In this document: positions 1-5,065 of the stretch, piece by piece
How the letters are laid out: each line of letters opens with the position of its first letter
Numbering within the stretch: position 1 is the stretch's first letter
Assembly: GCA_002746395.1 (NCBI GenBank)
Contig: NVXA01000009.1
Location: 84,686 to 89,750, forward strand
Direction: 5' to 3'
DNA from: Paracoccaceae bacterium
GTDB taxonomy: Bacteria > Pseudomonadota > Alphaproteobacteria > Rhodobacterales > Rhodobacteraceae
DNA: 5,065 nt
Notes under the pieces: generated by a model
The model's database searches: none
Told to the model about the DNA's origin: nothing
Seen by the model: only the letters and a program-made list of their open reading frames with translations
Translations under genes and position numbers: made by a program

Positions 1-60
1 TTTGAAGTCACGTTTGTTGAATTCGGTTCCTGCTGAACCCTCTACATATTCCGTTACCAT
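1..60 (-). CDS. Molybdenum hydroxylase large (molybdopterin-binding) subunit, N-terminal fragment
   Basis: Only the first 20 codons are present, and the gene continues past the left edge. An ATG at 58-60 opens a frame reading MVTEYVEGSAGTEF and ending NKRDFK, with no stop to the edge. The start lies 2 bases after the stop of the [2Fe-2S] subunit and is preceded by a GGGGAG ribosome site at 68-73 with a 7-base spacer. The assignment comes mainly from position: in M-S-L operons of the xanthine dehydrogenase / CO dehydrogenase family the next gene encodes the roughly 750-800-residue catalytic subunit that binds the Mo-molybdopterin cytosine dinucleotide cofactor. The visible residues carry no diagnostic motif. 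They do not resemble the start of the CO dehydrogenase CoxL I remember, so true CO oxidation is not supported. The start codon is well supported; the product is inferred. Confidence 0.72.
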   Translation of the reverse strand, partial: MVTEYVEGSAGTEFNKRDFK

Positions 61-62
61 AA

Positions 63-539
63 TCAGGCTCCCCGCATTTCGGCAGCGGCGTCCATCACCG
101 CGCGGATAATTTTATCGTACCCTGTGCAGCGGCACAGGTTTCCGGCCAGCCAGTACCGTACCTCGGTTTCTGACGGGTCCGGATTTTTTTCCAACAACGC
201 CTTGGCTGCAACCAGAATACCGGGTGTGCAGATACCGCATTGTAATGCCGCATGATCAAGGATTTTTTGCTGCAACACGTGCAGTTTTTCGCCGTCAGCC
301 ATGCCTTCAACTGTGGATACGGTTTTGCCTTCAGCCTCGGCTGCCAGTACCAGACACGAACACACCAACCGGCCATCCAGTTCTACGGAACACGCGCCGC
401 AATCGCCTGAGCCGCAACCTTCTTTCACGCCAGTAAGACCTACGTGGTTCCGCAACGCATCCAGCAGAGTTTCCTCTGGTTCACACAAATATTCGACAGC
501 GTCGCCATTGATTGACGTGGATACATGTATCTTGCTCAT
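63..539 (-). CDS. [2Fe-2S]-binding small subunit of a molybdenum hydroxylase (CoxS-like)
   Basis: This 158-residue protein carries the two iron-sulfur clusters that pass electrons from the molybdenum site to FAD in xanthine dehydrogenase / CO dehydrogenase family enzymes. The N-terminal plant-ferredoxin-like domain has its first cluster ligands at Cys42, Cys47, Cys50 and Cys62, in the motif GCGSGDCGAC. The C-terminal helical domain has the second set at Cys101, Cys104, Cys136 and Cys138, in QCGICTPG and NLCRCTGY. All eight ligands are present, and the length matches stand-alone small subunits (about 150-170 residues). There is no signal peptide, so it should be cytoplasmic. Its ATG overlaps the stop of the FAD subunit as ATGA (536-539), and a perfect AGGAGG lies at 546-551, fixing the start. 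The family assignment is firm, but small subunits are too alike to reveal the substrate. Confidence 0.96.
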   Translation of the reverse strand: MSKIHVSTSINGDAVEYLCEPEETLLDALRNHVGLTGVKEGCGSGDCGACSVELDGRLVCSCLVLAAEAEGKTVSTVEGMADGEKLHVLQQKILDHAALQCGICTPGILVAAKALLEKNPDPSETEVRYWLAGNLCRCTGYDKIIRAVMDAAAEMRGA

Positions 540-1399
540 TTCGAACCTCCTGCACGGCTATAGGCAATTAACGCTGCGCGCTTTGCCAGTACGCCTGCCG
601 TTTTGGTGCGAAACTCGATCGTTCCGCGTTTGTCATCAATCGGATTACATGCCGCAGAACAAGCCGCTTGCAATGTGGCGATTGCTTCGTCGTCCAGCTT
701 GGTTCCGATGATCGCCTTGGCGGCGTCTTCTACCACCAACACCGTCGGTGCTACGGCCCCAAGCGTTACGCGTGCTTGCGTGACAACGCCGTCTGTATCT
801 AGCGTCAGGTTAACCCCGGCAGAGGAAACCGCGATGTCCATTTCCGTTCTGGGAATGAACCGCAGATACGCATCACCTGAATTGTCCTCGCGCGCTGGCA
901 GGTAGATCGACGTGATCACCTCCCCCTTAACCAGTGACGTTTTGCTTGGTCCGACCGGAATATCAACAACAGGACAATCCCGCGTTCCATTAGGCCCAAC
1001 AATTCGCGCAACAGCATTGGCCGCAATCATCGCGGGTACGCTGTCAGCGGCAGGCGATGCATTGCAAAGGTTCCCGACCAGCGTTGCACGACCCTGCACC
1101 TGCGTGGAGCCAACCAGTTCCATCGCCTCGACCACACCGGGCCAAAGGGCCACAAGATCAGCGTGTTCGCCCATCTCGGCACCGGAAACAGCGGCACCGA
1201 TGCGGAACCCGCCATCTTCTGCCGTAATTTCGCGCATTCCGGTGATTTTTTTGATGTCTACGATCAGCTCTGGCTCAACCAGCGCCAAGCGCAGTTGAAC
1301 CAAAACGTCAGTACCGCCTGCTAGCACGCGCGAAATTCCGTCGCATGTGTTTAACAGCTCAACTGCCTGTTCTATTGTGTCTGGCGACTCAAAACGCAT
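536..1399 (-). CDS. FAD-binding medium subunit of a molybdenum hydroxylase (CoxM-like)
   Basis: This 287-residue protein is the flavin subunit (subunit M) of a xanthine dehydrogenase / CO dehydrogenase family enzyme. It takes electrons from the [2Fe-2S] subunit and hands them to an acceptor. FAD-binding signatures are visible: AGGTDVL at residues 27-33 and TLVGNLCNASPAADSVPA at about 106-123, typical of the PCMH-type fold. The C-terminal region contains NPIDDKRGTIEFRTK, typical of the CO dehydrogenase flavoprotein C-terminal domain. At 287 residues it has the usual length and shows no room for the roughly 40-residue [4Fe-4S] insertion known from the 4-hydroxybenzoyl-CoA reductase flavin subunit, which argues for an oxidative hydroxylase. 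It is the first gene of the M-S-L set, 96 bases after the HAD gene, with a strong AGGAGG at 1407-1412, 7 bases before the ATG. The substrate is unknown. Confidence 0.95.
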   Translation of the reverse strand: MRFESPDTIEQAVELLNTCDGISRVLAGGTDVLVQLRLALVEPELIVDIKKITGMREITAEDGGFRIGAAVSGAEMGEHADLVALWPGVVEAMELVGSTQVQGRATLVGNLCNASPAADSVPAMIAANAVARIVGPNGTRDCPVVDIPVGPSKTSLVKGEVITSIYLPAREDNSGDAYLRFIPRTEMDIAVSSAGVNLTLDTDGVVTQARVTLGAVAPTVLVVEDAAKAIIGTKLDDEAIATLQAACSAACNPIDDKRGTIEFRTKTAGVLAKRAALIAYSRAGGSK

Positions 1400-1406
1400 A
1401 GCGCTG

Positions 1407-1412
1407 CCTCCT
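1407..1412 (-). promoter_or_regulatory. Strong Shine-Dalgarno site of the FAD subunit gene
   Basis: AGGAGG (minus strand), 7 bases before the ATG at 1397-1399. It settles the start and shows that this gene initiates translation independently rather than by coupling to the distant HAD gene. Confidence 0.85.
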
Positions 1413-1444
1413 GTATAAAGGGTAATTTCCCGTTCACTCTTTCA

Positions 1445-1497
1445 AAAATACGCATCTTTGCCAATGGCAAAAATTGAAATGTTACACTGCGTATTTT
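1445..1497 (-). terminator. Nested inverted repeats after the HAD gene (possible terminator and/or operator)
   Basis: An outer 10-base perfect inverted repeat has the arms AAAATACGCA (1445-1454) and TGCGTATTTT (1488-1497). It encloses 33 bases that contain a second perfect dyad, TTTGCCAATGGCAAA (1457-1471). On the minus strand the outer stem ends in five T residues (1444-1448), and its first arm shares two bases with the HAD stop codon (1496-1498). A stem starting at a stop codon and ending in U residues fits a factor-independent terminator, possibly bidirectional because A and T tracts pair. The outer stem is AT-rich and the loop long, so termination may be partial. The inner dyad also fits the T-N11-A symmetry of LysR-type regulator sites and lies 58 bases or more before the next ATG, so an operator role is equally possible. 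The repeats are certain; the function is inferred. Confidence 0.5.
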
Positions 1498-2395
1498 AGG
1501 TGTAGGTAGAAATCCAATCAGGCACGATACCGCTGTCTTTGATATAGCCCGCGACATCTTTGCCCGCGAACAATCCGTAGTCCGTGATCAATATGGTTTT
1601 CACGCCAACCGCTGCCCCGCCCAACACGTCCGTGTGCAACGTATCGCCGACCATCGCGATCCGGTCGCGCGGGATAGACGGATCTACCTTGGCCAAAGCC
1701 AAATCATAGACATTGGTGAAGGGTTTTCCGAAAAACTCCGGCTTGATGCCAGTGCGATGGCTAAGGTCGTGTGCATACCAGCCCGGCTCCAGTGACAAGC
1801 CTGTCTCACGCGGCGCTACGATATCGGGGTTGCCAACCATCACGGGGCGCGGGTTTCGTTTCAGGCTAGATATAAGCATATCCTGATGTGCTTCTGTCCA
1901 CGGCGCACTGCCGAGCAGAATAAAACCTTCAACTTTATCATAAAGGTCAGAGTCCAGCGAAAGGCGTACACACGGCACGGGAAAATCTTCTAGTTTGGAA
2001 TGCTCCAACGCCATAACGCCCCAAAGGTTTTCTGGACGACCAGCCAAGCCCACGCTTAACGCATCGCGGCTGGCTATAACGTCGGATTGTTTGAAATCAA
2101 AGCCGAACTTGCGATACTTTGCCAAGGAAACCTCCGGCGGCAAGGAAGCCCCGTTGGTCAGCACGAACACCTGTTTACCTGCCGCTTGCAAAGCCGCCAC
2201 CCGTTCCGGCGCGCCGTCAATCACCGTATCCCCGACATTCAAAACGCCAAAAGCATCCAGCAGAAAAACATCAAACTGGTCGGCCACCTCGCCGATATTC
2301 GAGATTTGGCTGGAACGCGCAGGAAACTTCGCCGTTGGCAAAGCATCCCGCACTTTTTCGTATTGAGCAAAAGCCCAATCAGCATCAGACGCCAT
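1496..2395 (-). CDS. HAD-superfamily class IIA (NagD-like) hydrolase, alphaproteobacterial type
   Basis: This 299-residue cytoplasmic protein belongs to the HAD superfamily, with a type IIA cap between motifs II and III. Motif I is LLDAFGVL with nucleophile Asp47; motif II is VLTNGA (Thr80); motif III is Lys224 in FFGKPFTNVY; motif IV is MVGDTLHTD (Asp251 and Asp256). The GNPD at 188-191 is typical of the NagD-like group. I believe it matches an uncharacterised, mainly alphaproteobacterial IIA subfamily (TIGR01459-like). The position two after the nucleophile is Phe49, whereas ordinary HAD phosphatases have Asp there; the reaction is therefore uncertain. The frame is open to an upstream ATG at 2497, but that would overlap phnE by 94 bases with an unlikely Cys/Arg-rich leader. 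The start chosen at 2395 lies 8 bases after the phnE stop and has its own AGGG site. The spacing suggests co-expression with the importer. Confidence 0.88.
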   Translation of the reverse strand: MASDADWAFAQYEKVRDALPTAKFPARSSQISNIGEVADQFDVFLLDAFGVLNVGDTVIDGAPERVAALQAAGKQVFVLTNGASLPPEVSLAKYRKFGFDFKQSDVIASRDALSVGLAGRPENLWGVMALEHSKLEDFPVPCVRLSLDSDLYDKVEGFILLGSAPWTEAHQDMLISSLKRNPRPVMVGNPDIVAPRETGLSLEPGWYAHDLSHRTGIKPEFFGKPFTNVYDLALAKVDPSIPRDRIAMVGDTLHTDVLGGAAVGVKTILITDYGLFAGKDVAGYIKDSGIVPDWISTYT

Positions 2396-2401
2396 GATAT
2401 A

Positions 2402-2405
2402 CCCT
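2402..2405 (-). promoter_or_regulatory. Ribosome site that fixes the HAD gene start
   Basis: AGGG on the minus strand lies 6 bases before the ATG at 2393-2395 and overlaps the TAG stop of the upstream phnE (2404-2406). It supports the short form of the HAD protein and suggests translational coupling to the permease gene. Confidence 0.6.
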
Positions 2406-3219
2406 AGATAATCGCACCGCGCACTTTGGCGGACACCCATTCGCCTATAACAACGGCAACCAGAATTACAGCCAGAATCAACGAGACCTGCGGCCATGCC
2501 AGCGTGTTGAGCGACGATTGCAACTGCAAACCGATGCCGCCCGCGCCCACAAGACCCAGAACCGTGGATTCGCGGATGTTAATATCCCAGCGGAACACAG
2601 CGATACCGGCGAAGGCGGGCAAAATCTGTGGGACGATCCCGAAAACCATAGTTTGCCAACGCGTAGCACCTGTTGCGGTGATCGCCTCAACCTGATTTTC
2701 GTCGATCTCTTCGATCGCTTCGTACAACAACTTGGCACAAAACCCGATTGAGCGAATGGAGATTGCAACCATTCCGGCAAACACACCCGGCCCGATAATT
2801 GACACCAACAACAGTGCCCAGATCAAAGAGTTGATGGAGCGTGTCGAGACGATTATCAAAAGCGCGATCGGGCGGATGAACAACCTGCTTGGTGTGGTGT
2901 TACGCGCCGCCAAAAAGGCAATTGGAACGGCCATGCACAGCGCAAAAATCGTACCCAGCGTTGCAATGTTCAGTGTATCCCAGATAGGCTTGCCAAGTTG
3001 CGTGATATAGCTCCAACGTGGTGGCATTGCCCGCCCACCAATATCCGCTGCAATCCGCGGAGCGTCATAAACGAAGAACCACGTGGTTTGGTCCGAAATT
3101 TTCATCCAACTTACATAAAAGATGATCGCCGCACCCATCCACAGCGCCCAACGGACAAGCTGCGAATTGCGGTCACGGACTTGCCAGACTTTGACACCGT
3201 TTTTGTCTTTAATAGGCAT
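2404..3219 (-). CDS. phnE: Phosphonate-type ABC transporter permease (second PhnE)
   Basis: This 271-residue inner-membrane permease is one half of the channel of a phosphonate-type importer. Hydrophobic segments are visible at about 23-39, 80-106, 114-142, 143-160 and 243-262. The cytoplasmic loop that docks on the ATPase is at about 178-201 (EAITATG, then VPQILP), and the PhnE-typical [19 protein letters not shown] follows at 212-230. The first ~20 residues are polar and charged, as expected for a cytoplasmic N-terminus. Its ATG shares one base with the TAA of the preceding permease gene (TAATG at 3217-3221), and GAGGG at 3227-3231 is its ribosome site. It is similar to, but clearly diverged from, the neighbouring PhnE, so the two probably form a heterodimer. 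The specific substrate (phosphonate, phosphite or another oxyanion) cannot be read from a permease. Confidence 0.94.
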   Translation of the reverse strand: MPIKDKNGVKVWQVRDRNSQLVRWALWMGAAIIFYVSWMKISDQTTWFFVYDAPRIAADIGGRAMPPRWSYITQLGKPIWDTLNIATLGTIFALCMAVPIAFLAARNTTPSRLFIRPIALLIIVSTRSINSLIWALLLVSIIGPGVFAGMVAISIRSIGFCAKLLYEAIEEIDENQVEAITATGATRWQTMVFGIVPQILPAFAGIAVFRWDINIRESTVLGLVGAGGIGLQLQSSLNTLAWPQVSLILAVILVAVVIGEWVSAKVRGAII

Positions 3220-4031
3220 TACTGAACCCTCGCTCTGATAATGCCCGAGATATACTCAAGCGCCATGACAACCACGATGATGATCAACAAAATAGCGGCG
3301 ACGGTGTCGAATTCGTAACGGTCAAACGCGGTGTTCAGCGTCGCACCGATACCACCTGCACCAACCAGCCCAAGAACTGCGGATTCGCGAAAGTTGATAT
3401 CCAGACGATAGATAGACAAGCCTATCAAGCGTGGCATGATTTGTGGCTGAACACCGAAGTTAATCCATTGCAGCCAACTTGAACCCGTCGCCTTAACTGC
3501 TTCGGCCTGAACTTTGTTCATATCCTCGATCTCTTCTGCCAGCAGTTTGGCAAGGAAACCGATGGTGGCGAAACTTAGCGTCAAAAAGCCTGCCAACGGG
3601 CCGAACCCGAAAATGGCGACAAACAAAATGGCCACGATGATTTCGTTTAGCGCACGTGATATCGAAATGATAAAACGACAAACCAGATAAACCGGCAATG
3701 GCGCGATATTGCGCGCGGCCCCCAATGCAATCGGAATAGAGAGCGAGATACCAACAACGGTGGATGTGACGGTCATAATCACACTTTCCATCATGCCTTC
3801 TTTGATGTCAGTTGCCCTTGATCCGAAGTCAGGGTTGGCGAAAGCAGCGATGAACCGCCCGCCGCGCTCCAACCCCTCGTAAACGCGATTCCAGTTAACG
3901 TCCATGGAGCCAAGGGCGGCGATAAAATACACCACAGCGAAAATCAGGAACCCCCACCGGATGGTGGCGTTTTTGATGAACGGCGGCTTTCTCCAAGGTG
4001 TTCCGACTTGGGATTCGAGTGTCACGCTCAC
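3219..4031 (-). CDS. phnE: Phosphonate-type ABC transporter permease (first PhnE)
   Basis: This 270-residue inner-membrane permease pairs with the second PhnE. Membrane segments are visible at about 25-43, 82-106, 113-131, 132-160 and 243-262. The ATPase-docking loop is at about 176-200 (AEAVKATG, then VQPQIMP), followed by [19 protein letters not shown] at 211-229, the same signature as in the other PhnE. The gene starts with GTG at 4029-4031, overlapping the phnC stop as GTGA. A GGAGGG site at 4038-4043 with a 6-base spacer supports this codon; the first in-frame ATG is at residue 43, beyond the first membrane helix, and would truncate the protein. The stop overlaps the next phnE start by one base. 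The 4-base and 1-base overlaps indicate coupled translation and matched amounts of the ATPase and both permeases. Confidence 0.94.
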   Translation of the reverse strand: MSVTLESQVGTPWRKPPFIKNATIRWGFLIFAVVYFIAALGSMDVNWNRVYEGLERGGRFIAAFANPDFGSRATDIKEGMMESVIMTVTSTVVGISLSIPIALGAARNIAPLPVYLVCRFIISISRALNEIIVAILFVAIFGFGPLAGFLTLSFATIGFLAKLLAEEIEDMNKVQAEAVKATGSSWLQWINFGVQPQIMPRLIGLSIYRLDINFRESAVLGLVGAGGIGATLNTAFDRYEFDTVAAILLIIIVVVMALEYISGIIRARVQ

Positions 4032-4816
4032 GCTTCACCCTCCGCGTCGTCATCAATGGTTTCGATGGTCGCTTCCCAATCTTCCTCGCCGTAAATACGG
4101 GTCAAAACGTCGGGGGTTAATTCGGTTGGTCCACCGTCAAAGATGATCTCCCCCAAGTTCAACGCCACAACGCGCTGCACGAACATTTGAGCCAGATTAA
4201 CGTCGTGAATGTTGATGATCGCGGCCAAACCACGCTCTTTACACATCTCGACGATAAGACGCATAATTTCACGAGAAGTTTTCGGGTCGAGTGACGCTGT
4301 CGGTTCATCGACCAGCAACAACGCCGGATTTTGGATTAACGCACGGCAAATACCGACACGCTGGCGCTGCCCGCCAGACAGCTCGTCCGCGCGTTTGTCG
4401 GCCATATGCAACAGGCCAACGCGGTCTAGCAATCGGTACGCCTCATCCACGTCGGATTGCGGGAATTTACGCAGAAAACTGCGCCAGAACCCCACATAAC
4501 CAAGGCGGCCAGAAAGAACGTTTTCCATCACTGTTAGGCGTTCAACCAATGCGTATTCCTGAAATATCATACCCATGCGGCGGCGCTCACGGCGCAGCGC
4601 GCTTGATCCAAGCGAGGTCAAATTCACCCCGTCCAAAGTGGCGGTTCCGCTGGTCGGATCAACAAGGCGATTAATACAACGGATCAGTGTGCTTTTCCCA
4701 GCACCGGACGGCCCGATGAGCGCAATCACTTGCCCTTTGGCCACCTCTAGATCGACATCGCTAAGCGCTTTGTCTCCGGTTTTATAAGTTTTAGTAAGTT
4801 TTTCTAACTTCAACAT
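4028..4816 (-). CDS. phnC: Phosphonate-type ABC transporter ATP-binding protein PhnC
   Basis: This 262-residue ATPase powers the importer from the cytoplasmic face of the inner membrane. Walker A is GPSGAGKST at residues 35-43, the Q-loop is [10 protein letters not shown] starting at 85, the ABC signature [10 protein letters not shown] is at 146-155, Walker B with the catalytic glutamate is [12 protein letters not shown] at 166-177 (Glu171), and the switch histidine is His204 in IINIHDV. The stretch ENVLSGRLG followed by an aromatic-rich segment (VGFWRSF, 108-114) is typical of PhnC rather than of amino-acid or nitrate importer ATPases. All motifs are intact and the length is normal. The C-terminus is strongly acidic (DDDAEGEA). 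The ATG at 4814-4816 has an AGGG site at 4826-4829, 9 bases upstream, weaker than other sites here. It overlaps the next permease gene by 4 bases and follows phnD after a hairpin-bearing gap. Confidence 0.95.
   Translation of the reverse strand: MLKLEKLTKTYKTGDKALSDVDLEVAKGQVIALIGPSGAGKSTLIRCINRLVDPTSGTATLDGVNLTSLGSSALRRERRRMGMIFQEYALVERLTVMENVLSGRLGYVGFWRSFLRKFPQSDVDEAYRLLDRVGLLHMADKRADELSGGQRQRVGICRALIQNPALLLVDEPTASLDPKTSREIMRLIVEMCKERGLAAIINIHDVNLAQMFVQRVVALNLGEIIFDGGPTELTPDVLTRIYGEEDWEATIETIDDDAEGEA
4038..4043 (-). promoter_or_regulatory. Ribosome site supporting the GTG start of the first phnE
   Basis: GGAGGG on the minus strand, inside the last codons of phnC and 6 bases before the GTG at 4029-4031. 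It supports GTG as the genuine start. Confidence 0.75.
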
Positions 4817-4837
4817 CTATTTTGACCCTAACCCCAT

Positions 4838-4870
4838 AAAAAGTGCCCGCGCATTTCCACACGCGGGCAC
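4838..4870 (-). terminator. Intercistronic hairpin with U tract between phnD and phnC
   Basis: A perfect 9-base inverted repeat, GTGCCCGCG (4843-4851) and CGCGGGCAC (4862-4870), has a 10-base loop. On the minus strand it is followed directly by five T residues (4838-4842). It begins 15 bases after the phnD stop and ends before the phnC ribosome site. This is the form of an intrinsic terminator, but it sits inside an operon whose remaining genes need the same promoter unless another exists. The likely role, known from other binding-protein-dependent importers such as malE-malF, is partial termination and/or protection of the upstream mRNA 3' end, giving more binding protein than membrane components. 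The structure is seen directly; the role is inferred. Confidence 0.75.
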
Positions 4871-4885
4871 CGTTGGTTTATCGAC

Positions 4886-5065
4886 TTATTCGCAAGCGTA
4901 GGATACGCCGTTTGCCGTATCAATCTTGCGGATAACGTCCCAAAACTCTTGGTAAGTCATAGGCAGGAACTGGCCTTCATTCGATTTCTCGAATTCTTCC
5001 TGCAAGGACGTGCCTTCCCAATCGAATGTGAAGAACGACTTGCGGATGTTCGCAGCCAATTCAGG
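4886..5065 (-). CDS. phnD: Phosphonate-type ABC transporter substrate-binding protein PhnD, C-terminal fragment
   Basis: Only the last 59 codons and the TAA stop (4886-4888) are in the window; the start lies beyond the right edge. The visible frame runs from PELAANIRKSFFTFDWEGTS to a C-terminus of NGVSYACE. It contains FLPMTYQEFWDVIRKID, resembling the PhnD C-terminus, where an F-x-P-x-x-Y-x-x-x-W/Y-x-x-I-R pattern precedes the end. Identity is strengthened by position, directly upstream of phnC and two phnE genes. The protein should be periplasmic and capture the substrate for the importer. The signal peptide and the ligand-binding residues, which would separate phosphonate from phosphite or hypophosphite binders, are not in view. 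Confidence 0.85.
   Translation of the reverse strand, partial: PELAANIRKSFFTFDWEGTSLQEEFEKSNEGQFLPMTYQEFWDVIRKIDTANGVSYACE

Noticed and set aside
301..711. Plus-strand open frame of 136 codons across the junction of the two small hydroxylase genes.
   Set aside because: It lies antisense to two genes with clear family motifs, spans their boundary, and its low-complexity Ser/Pro/Arg-rich product has no recognisable domain.
912..1298. Plus-strand open frame of 128 codons antisense to the FAD subunit gene.
   Set aside because: The Ser/Thr/Pro/Ala-rich composition is what antisense translation of a biased coding sequence gives, and the minus-strand frame carries the FAD motifs.
63..1399. Naming the triad coxMSL for aerobic CO oxidation.
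   Set aside because: The M and S subunits are generic for the whole family, and the diagnostic large-subunit loop is outside the window.
1372..1557. Minus-strand open frame of 61 codons spanning the gap between the HAD and FAD-subunit genes.
   Set aside because: It overlaps the ends of both real genes in a different frame and runs through the inverted repeats; no start site or family resemblance supports it.
1496..2395. Calling the HAD gene phnX (phosphonoacetaldehyde hydrolase) from its operon position.
   Set aside because: It has the IIA architecture with a C2-type cap and no room for the C1 cap and Schiff-base lysine; motif I is DAFG rather than DxAGT.
2396..2497. A 34-residue N-terminal extension of the HAD protein from an ATG at 2495-2497.
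   Set aside because: It would overlap phnE by 94 bases, its residues (Cys/Arg-rich) look like out-of-frame translation of a membrane gene, and a better-placed ATG with its own ribosome site exists at 2393-2395.
4838..4870. The phnD-phnC hairpin as part of a repeated extragenic element.
   Set aside because: I found no second copy of its arms in the window, and the U tract directly after the stem fits a terminator-like structure better.

Overview
The window is one gene-dense stretch in which every supported gene lies on the minus strand, so transcription runs from the right end to the left end. It looks like the chromosome of an alphaproteobacterium, probably in or near the Rhodobacterales (Roseobacter-like). 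This rests on the phnD-phnC-phnE-phnE order, an alphaproteobacterial-type class IIA HAD hydrolase directly behind it, a CoxMSL-type molybdenum hydroxylase, moderate GC content and clear purine-rich Shine-Dalgarno sites. The taxonomic placement is an inference from gene style, not from a marker gene.

Right part (about 2404-5065): a phosphonate-type ABC importer. The 3' end of phnD (solute-binding protein) runs off the right edge. A 69-base gap follows with a strong GC hairpin and a U tract, then phnC (ATPase) and two different phnE permease genes joined by 4-base and 1-base overlaps. The importer should deliver a phosphonate or a similar reduced-phosphorus oxyanion to the cytoplasm. No C-P lyase or other known phosphonate-cleaving gene is visible.

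Middle (1496-2395): a 299-residue HAD-superfamily class IIA (NagD-like) hydrolase starts 8 bases after the second phnE and so probably belongs to the same operon. Its motif I has Phe where ordinary HAD phosphatases carry the second, acid/base Asp. A 96-base intergenic gap follows, holding nested inverted repeats that start on the HAD stop codon. They could terminate the phn transcript, act as an operator for the next operon, or both.

Left part (1-1399): a molybdenum hydroxylase (xanthine dehydrogenase / CO dehydrogenase family) operon in M-S-L order. It has an FAD subunit, a two-cluster [2Fe-2S] subunit, and the first 20 codons of what should be the molybdopterin large subunit, which runs off the left edge. 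Junctions are tight (4-base overlap, 2-base gap). The substrate cannot be named because the large subunit is almost entirely outside the window.

How it fits together: the sequence supports uptake (phnDCEE) plus an associated HAD enzyme as one unit. A separate or partly coupled redox enzyme lies downstream. Whether the hydroxylase acts on the imported compound or is only a neighbour is undecided here. There is no CRISPR array, mobile element, tRNA or rRNA in the window.
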